Positions 7,014-12,506 of a stretch of DNA of 12,506 nt are shown here, one piece after another (within the stretch, counting starts at the first letter, position 1; each line of letters opens with the position of its first letter). The stretch lies in contig JAATVT010000017.1 in NCBI GenBank assembly GCA_014523685.1, forward strand, positions 1 to 12,506. The letters run 5' to 3'. Below the pieces are notes generated by a model. The model made no database searches. It was not told the DNA's origin and saw only the letters and a program-made list of their open reading frames with translations. The DNA comes from Nitrososphaerales archaeon TH5893 (GTDB taxonomy: Archaea > Thermoproteota > Nitrososphaeria > Nitrososphaerales > Nitrososphaeraceae). The translations under genes were made by a program, and so were the position numbers.

Positions 7014-8228
7014 CTAGTATCCTTTGATACACACATCCAGAATATCAAATAGTAAGCATTCACATTTCAAGTTAGCAGTTGTAGAGATATTCGGACTTAT
7101 ACATTCTCGTCCTTCGACGAATTGCTTGATGGCTAGCCCACCATCAGCGACTACATCAAGCTCAAATATTTCCTTACTTTTTTTTACAATGTCTAAAGAA
7201 TAGATTCTCTTTTCTGATGACTTTAATTTTTTCTTTTGATTTCTGAAGACTACTCTAGAATTAGCCAATGATTTTATTCTTAGGAATTCTTCTTCTCCCA
7301 TTTGTCTTGAAGCCCTTATAACAATTCTTGTCTTTGCGATAAATTGAATTGGCTGCTCAGGTAATTTCCCAAAAAACTGCTCTATATTTACAGACAGCCC
7401 ATACCTAGGAAAGTTGAGTCTTCTCTCATCAAGACATATAGTTTTAGGGTTCCGAATTTGGACGAAGAATGGCCTTCCAGATCCCGAAACAAGGCTGTTC
7501 TCATCCTCGCTACCAATCCAGGAAAATTTTAGTCCTTCACCTTTTGTAAGCCTCAAAATCTCTCTGGATATTATTGATTGAATGCTTGAATCCTCTGATG
7601 TGCATATTACTGACCCGAGTCGTGGTGCCAGGTTGACACTTGGGAAAGATTGTCTTTGTAATGATAATTCGTTACCACCATTGTGTTCACCTCCTGATCT
7701 CTGCGGCATTCCTCTGTTATTTTTTATATATCTGCCTAGCATAATTAAAGGTCTCATTTTGATATCTATGTCAAGGCCGGTATCCCTCTGGAACTGCAAC
7801 TTTATCGTTAAATCTGGGTGAAGGAAATCAATTTGCTTCTTTGTCATTTCACTGAACATTTTCCTCAAATTCCTGGTTAACTGGCTTTTAATATTCTCTC
7901 TTCCGCGTATCTTCAACCGAGCTCTGATTCTGTCTTCCTTTTCAAGAAGTTTAGCTGGTAAAGTTGCGCCAATCAAAAAGGTGTTAAAATTATAATCATT
8001 GCTTAAAGTCTCGCTTATCCGGAGCATAATTGAGTCTGTTTCCTGCATAAGTCCGCTACAAATATTGCATTCGCCTTTGTTTACTAATGGAGTTGTAATT
8101 TGAGAAGCATAATTAATCTCAGTGTTGATCGAGATCTGTCTTAGGAGGCAATATTTACACAACACATAATTATCTTGAAGTCTGCGAAGTAATTCTCTTG
8201 TCTTAATACTATTACTAACCGATGCCAA
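7014..8228 (-). CDS. pus10: tRNA pseudouridine synthase Pus10, divergent
   Basis: Archaeal Pus10 makes pseudouridine at tRNA positions 54 and 55. This 404-residue protein has the family layout: an N-terminal zinc finger with C24-x2-C27 and C54-x2-C57, a THUMP-like region around 65-165, and a catalytic domain with GSGRPFF (249-255) and the C-terminal pattern ending LLFDILDV. Two departures stand out. The usual motif GREDVDVR reads GSEDENSL (239-246): the catalytic Asp survives as D242, but the Arg two residues before it is Ser. After RGMPQ (172-176), the cysteine-rich knuckle that usually follows is absent and a Gly/Asn/Ser-rich stretch takes its place. The start is TTG at 8228, the first start after an in-frame stop, preceded by AGGA. 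It overlaps the srp54 end by 14 bases. Confidence 0.85.
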   Translation of the reverse strand: MASVSNSIKTRELLRRLQDNYVLCKYCLLRQISINTEINYASQITTPLVNKGECNICSGLMQETDSIMLRISETLSNDYNFNTFLIGATLPAKLLEKEDRIRARLKIRGRENIKSQLTRNLRKMFSEMTKKQIDFLHPDLTIKLQFQRDTGLDIDIKMRPLIMLGRYIKNNRGMPQRSGGEHNGGNELSLQRQSFPSVNLAPRLGSVICTSEDSSIQSIISREILRLTKGEGLKFSWIGSEDENSLVSGSGRPFFVQIRNPKTICLDERRLNFPRYGLSVNIEQFFGKLPEQPIQFIAKTRIVIRASRQMGEEEFLRIKSLANSRVVFRNQKKKLKSSEKRIYSLDIVKKSKEIFELDVVADGGLAIKQFVEGRECISPNISTTANLKCECLLFDILDVCIKGY

Positions 8229-9582
8229 ATTTCCTTAGCATACCTTGCATCTGTCTTCCTTTGGTCTGTTTCATCAGTGTTTTCGAGTTATTGTATTGTT
8301 TCACCAACTCCTTGACTTCGTGCTCTGTGAGACCTGACCCTCTTGCTATGCGCTTCCTCCTTGATTCGTTGACTATTTCGGGGTTCTTTTTTTCATCCTT
8401 CGTCATAGATTGAATAATAAACCTCCACTTCTCCATTTTTACCTCTAGAGCATCCAACTGGTCCTCCTTTACCATTCCAGACATCCCTGGCAAATTGTCT
8501 ATAACATTTCTAATACCCATTCTCCCAACATTTTCCATCTGCGCATAAAAGTCTTCGATTGTCATCTTGCCACTCAATAGTCTTCTTGCTTGATTCTCAT
8601 CAGCTTGTAGCTCTAAACCTCGAGCCATTTCTAGAATTGCCTTAATGTCTCCCATACCAAGAATTCTCCCTACAAAACTAGTAGGAGAAAACACCTCAAG
8701 ATCATCGATTCGTTCACCAGTTCCAACAAACATTACCTTTGCACCTGTTACCGCAGATGCGGAGAGTACGCCTCCGCCCTTAGCCGTCCCATCTAGTTTT
8801 GTAACAATTATGCCCCCTACAACGGCAGCCTCATGGAATGCCTTGGCTTGATTAAAGGCCTGCTGTCCTATGGTACCGTCAATTACAAGTAATGCGAGAT
8901 CGGGATGAATCTCATTTCGCATTTCACGCATTTCCGCCAGGAGACTTGATTCTTCTTTGTGTCGCCCAGCCGTGTCAATAATAATTACATCAATGTTCTG
9001 AATCTTGAAGTGCTTTAGACCTTTTTTCACAATATCTATAGCATTCAAGTTAGTCTCGTCACCATAGACCTCTACATTAATTCTGCTGCAGTTCATCCTC
9101 AATTGTGTAAGCGCACCGGGCCTCCACGTGTCAGCCCCTATTACTCCAACGCTATAACCATGCTTCAATAACCATCGTGCTACCTTCGCAGTTACAGTGG
9201 TCTTGCCGCTGCCCTGAATTCCAAGCATCAAGACAGTACTTTGCCTGTTAGGTTCAAAGTTTATAATTCTCTCCTCTGGATTTTGGGATTTATCTATATT
9301 TTTGATCGTTTGGCCGGAATATCCTAATAGTGTTGCTAGTTCTCCGTACAAGATAGTAATAATGTGATCTTTTCTTGTTAGTCCCTTCACGGGCTCCTCG
9401 TTAATTGCCCTATCTCTTATCCTGTTGGTTATTTCCAATACGAGTTTAACGTTGACGTCTGACTGCAAGAGAGCTCGCTGGACATCCTTACAAAGAGAGT
9501 TGATCAAGTCTTCATTGATATCTGAAGCCCTGACGATCTTCTTAATTGCACTCCTTAAGCCAGTTCGCAGGTTGTCAAGCAT
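8215..9582 (-). CDS. srp54: signal recognition particle 54 kDa protein (SRP54)
   Basis: GTPase of the signal recognition particle. It binds signal sequences as they leave the ribosome, sits on 7S RNA, and docks with the receptor FtsY at the membrane. The 455-residue length is normal. Residues 1-100 form the N domain. The G domain has G1 GIQGSGKTT (121-129), DTWRPGA (151-157), G3 DTAGR (203-207) and G4 TKLDG (261-265). The methionine-rich M domain starts near 320, and SRRKRIARGSG (408-418) is the 7S RNA-binding signature. ATG is 4 bases after the dph6 stop, and the 3' end overlaps pus10. No 7S RNA gene was found in the window. Confidence 0.97.
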   Translation of the reverse strand: MLDNLRTGLRSAIKKIVRASDINEDLINSLCKDVQRALLQSDVNVKLVLEITNRIRDRAINEEPVKGLTRKDHIITILYGELATLLGYSGQTIKNIDKSQNPEERIINFEPNRQSTVLMLGIQGSGKTTVTAKVARWLLKHGYSVGVIGADTWRPGALTQLRMNCSRINVEVYGDETNLNAIDIVKKGLKHFKIQNIDVIIIDTAGRHKEESSLLAEMREMRNEIHPDLALLVIDGTIGQQAFNQAKAFHEAAVVGGIIVTKLDGTAKGGGVLSASAVTGAKVMFVGTGERIDDLEVFSPTSFVGRILGMGDIKAILEMARGLELQADENQARRLLSGKMTIEDFYAQMENVGRMGIRNVIDNLPGMSGMVKEDQLDALEVKMEKWRFIIQSMTKDEKKNPEIVNESRRKRIARGSGLTEHEVKELVKQYNNSKTLMKQTKGRQMQGMLRKFGIG

Positions 9583-9586
9583 ATTC

Positions 9587-10279
9587 CTATTCTTTCGGTA
9601 TTAATGCATGGTCTAATATTTCAAATATTCCCCTTTGACCGTCCCACTCTATTTTAGATCTTTTAATTGATAATCTCTTCTTAAAGATTGGACAATCTAT
9701 TGTAACTGTCTCAGCCTCTCCGCCTTCAAATGATATATTTATCCCGTATCTCTTGCTCAGTACGTCAAGCTTCTCTATCAACTCACGGGTGAGATCCTTT
9801 CCTAACCATGAAAAGTCAAGACCCATTGCGGATACTGATACAATTTTGATGTGGAAGTCACTATCAATTAGAGTTTGAAGATAGTCGTACGGTCGAACGT
9901 TCCATAATGGTGCAAAGTTTGCGAGGCCATACTGAGAACAGACTTTCCGAAATATGTCATTTTGAAATCTGCTTGATATAGTTCCGTGCACAATGCCTTC
10001 AATATCGTAGGCTGATCTTGCCTTCATTATTGCTTGTGCTAATACTTGAGTTTCTGCCTTTTTCGATGGTCTCATTTTAGAATCTACTCCGACAAAAGGT
10101 ATCTGCATAGCGTCTGCAACGGATTTGACAATTCTACTATTCGGATAATGAAATAGCATACTATCATCTGTAGATGGGTGAATGGTAACTACGCATTCAA
10201 CTGTGTGACCATTTTGAAGTGCTTTGTAAATTGAAAAAGTGCTGTCTTTACCCCCGGAACAAAGCGCAGCCAGTTTCAT
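9587..10279 (-). CDS. dph6: diphthine--ammonia ligase
   Basis: Cytoplasmic enzyme for the last step of diphthamide synthesis on elongation factor 2: ATP-dependent amidation of diphthine. The 230-residue protein has the N-type PP-loop SGGKDS at 8-13 that binds ATP. The family signature GGEAET is at 186-191, inside SFEGGEAETVTIDCPIF. The middle segment HGTISSRFQ (98-106) followed by APLW (123-126) also matches the Dph6/DUF71 family. Diphthamide occurs only in Archaea and eukaryotes, which supports the taxonomy. It is first in the five-gene run. Its ATG lies a few bases from the start predicted by the upstream TATA-like box, so the mRNA is probably leaderless. Confidence 0.93.
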   Translation of the reverse strand: MKLAALCSGGKDSTFSIYKALQNGHTVECVVTIHPSTDDSMLFHYPNSRIVKSVADAMQIPFVGVDSKMRPSKKAETQVLAQAIMKARSAYDIEGIVHGTISSRFQNDIFRKVCSQYGLANFAPLWNVRPYDYLQTLIDSDFHIKIVSVSAMGLDFSWLGKDLTRELIEKLDVLSKRYGINISFEGGEAETVTIDCPIFKKRLSIKRSKIEWDGQRGIFEILDHALIPKE

Positions 10280-10295
10280 CGTTAAGGCAGAGTAA

Positions 10296-10307
10296 AAATA
10301 TATTTAT
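10296..10307 (-). promoter_or_regulatory. TATA-like box for the dph6-srp54-pus10 run
   Basis: The minus strand reads AAATATATTTTT, centred near 10301. A start about 25 bases downstream falls at or next to the dph6 ATG (10279). It is probably the main promoter for the five minus-strand genes down to 4429. Confidence 0.55.
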
Positions 10308-10375
10308 TCGAAATCTTCGACAACTTAATATTGAATAAGATAGCGATTCGCATGAGCAATCAGACCCTTTTGTTA

Positions 10376-10412
10376 CGATGCACTGGAGGGATACGAACTC
10401 CCCCACCACAAT
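10376..10412 (-). other. tRNA T-arm-like hairpin, possible tRNA fragment
   Basis: On the minus strand GGGGGAGTTCGTATCCC resembles a tRNA T arm, with loop TTCGTAT where TTCGAAT is expected. The stem GGGA/TCCC (or GGGAG/CCCTC with a mismatch) is followed by TCCAGTGCAT where a 3' acceptor strand would lie. No matching 5' acceptor half or D and anticodon arms were found in the 80 bases upstream, so this is not a complete tRNA. It may be a decayed tRNA 3' end or chance. Nothing else was recognised in 10310-10464. Confidence 0.3.
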
Positions 10413-10464
10413 ATGTTATCAATTCGTTCCATAGCATAATTTAAATCCAGTCTTTGAACCATAT

Positions 10465-10800
10465 TTAACCGTCGACCATAATCCAAACCCAGTCACTCTC
10501 TACTTTAACATTATAAGTTTTGAGCGGCTCCTCTGCCGGTAAATTTAGAGGTTTTCCATTTTCTAAATCGAAGATAGACATATGCAGTGGACATGTCACA
10601 GTTTTTTCAGATTCATTTAGAAATCCCGTTGATAAGTCGGCGTACGCATGGGTACAAATCCTGTCGGTTGCGTAGATTCTATTGTCGACATTCGTTATCA
10701 AAATCTTCTTATCCTCATAATCAAAGTCCAAAGGATTGGAATTCTTCAAGTCTTCCGTTTTACAAGCCCTTATCCATGGACTTGTCCGGTCACTATTCAT
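10465..10800 (-). CDS. Rieske-type [2Fe-2S] ferredoxin
   Basis: Small soluble electron carrier of 111 residues. The two Rieske boxes are C49-T-H51 and C70-P-L-H73, giving C-x-H-x18-C-x2-H; two Cys and two His would hold the cluster. There is no signal peptide, membrane anchor or catalytic domain, so it matches stand-alone Rieske ferredoxins rather than cytochrome bc subunits or oxygenases. Its redox partner is unknown. It lies 23 bases after sufD on the same strand, so it is probably co-transcribed with the cluster that makes its cofactor. A perfect GGAGGT lies 17 bases before the ATG, farther than usual, with no alternative standard start codon between them. Confidence 0.9.
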   Translation of the reverse strand: MNSDRTSPWIRACKTEDLKNSNPLDFDYEDKKILITNVDNRIYATDRICTHAYADLSTGFLNESEKTVTCPLHMSIFDLENGKPLNLPAEEPLKTYNVKVESDWVWIMVDG

Positions 10801-10823
10801 ATGTATTTTACCACTCGACCTCC

Positions 10824-12284
10824 CTATCTGTATTTATAGTGCTTTTCGAAAATATCCTCTGTCTCTCTGTATCTGGATTTTTCTACTTCGAGAATTTGTT
10901 CCATGGCCTCGTCTGTCTTAAGCATAAGTGCTTTTCCGGACCACTTGTTCTCAATTAGGTAGTTTACCCACGCCCTGATAGTTGGACCCATTTTACGTGA
11001 TAACGGTTCCAGAAAACCACTTACAATTTCACGCTTTGCAAGTTCTCTGCTTAACCCTCTACTCATAAGATAAAAGATCTGTGCCTCATCAAGTTGTGCC
11101 ACCGATGCCGAATGTGTGGCCTTTACCTCGTTGGTCTCAATTTCCAAACCTGGTATAGCATCAGACTTAGCTCCCTTATCTAACAAAATTGCATGGCCAG
11201 CCAAATAAGATTCCGAAGCCTTAGCATGCTTACCTATCTTTATCATTCCCTTAAATAGCGATTTAGAACTGTCCTTCATTACTGATTTAACAAGAACTCT
11301 TCCTCGAGAGTTTTGACCAGTATGTATCAAGTTTGATGTCACATCGAACGATTGATCACCTATACCAAAGATTATCTCAAAATCTTCTGCGGTGGATCCT
11401 GCTTCCTTCATCATACTATCAGTTTTGTACCTTGATAGTTGGGCCCCGAAAAGACCTAAATACCATGACATCTTGGCATCTCTACCAACAAAAGCCTTTC
11501 TATTGGAGAAATTGACTGTTTGTCCGCCCATTGATTGCAAGCTTACCATGTCAAGGTGGGCGTTTTGGCCAAGATGACATTGGACCAGCTCAAAATATGC
11601 TTGTTGCGTATCTCGAGTTTCTTTATTTTCTACTTTTTTATCCTTATTGCTATATAATGGGGAATACACCTCCTGGACAACGGATGCCTTCGAGCCAACA
11701 TCAGCGATAATAATATTCTGTGATATGGAAGAAGTTCCATCATCAGTCAGTGAGCTTATGATTCGAAGAGGATCGTTTAGTAACGTGTTTTTTGGGATAT
11801 AAATAAAAACACCTGATCTAAAAGCAGCTGCCTCAAGTGCAAGGAACTTGTCTTCATTATATTGTAACTCATTGGTAAGCAGCCATTGTTTAATAAGGTC
11901 TCCTTGTTTTAATAGTGATTCCTTTAGGTCAGATATAATTACTCCTTGGTTCAAAATCTTTTCCGGAACGCTAATACGGTTAATAGACGAGCCAATCCGG
12001 ACTATGGTAGAATCATCATGTCCTAATTCATTCAGCCTGGCTTGTAGCTCATCATGTGGTTTTACCAGAGATTTTGACTTTTCAAAACCATCTGGAAGGT
12101 AGATCCGCTCTGGCCTAATGCGATTTACATCAGAATATTTTGCATATAAAGGGGATACTTCTGAGGGTAGAGAGGAATATTTGGAAAACGCCCTTTGTCT
12201 TAGTGTAGCTACCCAGCTAGGATCCCTATCCTCTCTTATTATAGATTCAATGTAGGAGTCGGTAATGGAGGACAGGTTTATCAA
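10824..12284 (-). CDS. sufD: Fe-S cluster assembly protein SufD
   Basis: Component of the SufBCD scaffold that builds Fe-S clusters in the cytoplasm. The 486-residue protein has the SufBD beta-helix core, with SGVFIYIPKNTLLNDPLRI near 157-174 and repeated strand patterns through about 380. The C-terminal region reads PGLEIETNEVKATHSAS (378-394) and then FYLMSRGLS (404-412), the family hallmark. His391 corresponds to the conserved functional His of SufD; the neighbouring HGA is HSA here. The start is TTG at 12284: an in-frame TAA lies six codons upstream with no ATG or GTG between, and GTGA 9 bases before it could serve as a ribosome site. It follows sufB after about 90 bases. Confidence 0.93.
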   Translation of the reverse strand: MINLSSITDSYIESIIREDRDPSWVATLRQRAFSKYSSLPSEVSPLYAKYSDVNRIRPERIYLPDGFEKSKSLVKPHDELQARLNELGHDDSTIVRIGSSINRISVPEKILNQGVIISDLKESLLKQGDLIKQWLLTNELQYNEDKFLALEAAAFRSGVFIYIPKNTLLNDPLRIISSLTDDGTSSISQNIIIADVGSKASVVQEVYSPLYSNKDKKVENKETRDTQQAYFELVQCHLGQNAHLDMVSLQSMGGQTVNFSNRKAFVGRDAKMSWYLGLFGAQLSRYKTDSMMKEAGSTAEDFEIIFGIGDQSFDVTSNLIHTGQNSRGRVLVKSVMKDSSKSLFKGMIKIGKHAKASESYLAGHAILLDKGAKSDAIPGLEIETNEVKATHSASVAQLDEAQIFYLMSRGLSRELAKREIVSGFLEPLSRKMGPTIRAWVNYLIENKWSGKALMLKTDEAMEQILEVEKSRYRETEDIFEKHYKYR

Positions 12285-12326
12285 TGCGTATTCACTTCTT
12301 TATTCAATAGAACCCCAAGGAATATG

Positions 12327-12334
12327 AAATATAG
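12327..12334 (-). promoter_or_regulatory. possible TATA box before sufD
   Basis: CTATATTT on the minus strand in the 90-base sufB-sufD gap would place a start near 12304, about 20 bases before the TTG codon. The gap is longer than others on this strand, which leaves room for an internal promoter. Read-through from sufB is equally possible. Confidence 0.3.
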
Positions 12335-12374
12335 TTTGGCTTTTGTAGTACTGAAATCTAGTTCATCATTCTAT

Positions 12375-12506
12375 CTATCCTACTGACCCTTCCATTTCCA
12401 TTTTTACAAGTCTGTTTAATTCTACTGCATATTCCATTGGCAATTCCTTTGTGAAAGGCTCCATAAATCCCCCAACTATCATAGATAGCGCATCAGACTC
12501 GGAAAA
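12375..12506 (-). CDS. sufB: Fe-S cluster assembly protein SufB, C-terminal part
   Basis: Only the last 43 residues are inside the window; the gene continues past the right edge. The sequence [20 protein letters not shown] followed by [20 protein letters not shown] is the highly conserved SufB C-terminus, and the final GSVG is characteristic. SufB is the main scaffold on which the cluster is assembled, in complex with SufC and SufD. It reads into sufD on the same strand. sufC is normally next to it and would be expected beyond the edge. Confidence 0.9.
   Translation of the reverse strand, partial: FSESDALSMIVGGFMEPFTKELPMEYAVELNRLVKMEMEGSVG

Noticed and set aside
7582..7821. Open frame on the plus strand inside pus10 (and similar ones inside argS, srp54, sufD and the Rieske gene)
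   Set aside because: Antisense to clearly recognised genes, with compositions that mirror the opposite strand and no independent start signals.
10376..10450. A complete intron-containing tRNA on the minus strand
   Set aside because: ACTGG and CCAGT can pair about 70 bases apart, but no D arm or anticodon arm forms between them, so a full tRNA is not supported.
12363..12369. ATGATGA on the minus strand after sufB, a possible C box
   Set aside because: No CTGA box follows on that strand within 60 bases; the match is short and in AT-rich sequence.

Overview
The window looks like a chromosomal piece of a low-GC member of the Nitrososphaerota (Thaumarchaeota), the ammonia-oxidising archaeon group. 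Evidence for Archaea: ribosomal proteins S24e and S27ae, the diphthamide enzyme Dph6, a Pus10-type tRNA pseudouridine synthase, SRP54, two tRNA genes with bulge-helix-bulge introns, TATA-like boxes about 25 bases ahead of several starts, and frequent TTG start codons. The AT-rich composition would fit a Nitrosocosmicus-like genome, but that genus call is a guess. No phage, plasmid, insertion sequence or CRISPR signal was seen; this is mostly core housekeeping DNA.

Layout. 1-353: no convincing gene, only a small hairpin and a 10-base direct repeat. 354-446 (-): tRNA-Cys(GCA) with a 21-nt canonical intron. 576-3327 (-): a HAD phosphatase of the archaeal phosphoglycolate phosphatase type followed by argS, overlapping by 11 bases. 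3328-3500: divergent promoter region. 3501-3602 (+): tRNA-Arg(CCG) with a non-canonical intron at position 29/30. 3713-4335 (+): rps24e-rps27ae with overlapping stop and start. 4429-10279 (-): a five-gene run dph6 > srp54 > pus10 > HExxH protein > nucleotidyltransferase/kinase-like fusion, with overlaps or short gaps. 10280-10464: intergenic stretch with a tRNA T-arm-like hairpin. 10465-12506 (-): sufB (3' end only) > sufD > a small Rieske ferredoxin.

The shared theme is translation and protein targeting: tRNAs, an aminoacyl-tRNA synthetase, ribosomal proteins, tRNA modification (Pus10), elongation factor 2 modification (Dph6) and co-translational targeting (SRP54). The second theme is iron-sulfur cluster assembly (SufB/SufD) next to an iron-sulfur protein.

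The least understood part is 4429-6971: a predicted metalloprotein followed closely by a 601-residue protein. The latter joins an apparently intact MNT-type nucleotidyltransferase to a kinase-fold domain whose catalytic Asp is Asn. No function can be assigned to this pair. It is the best candidate here for undescribed biology. The Pus10 copy also departs from the usual family pattern.
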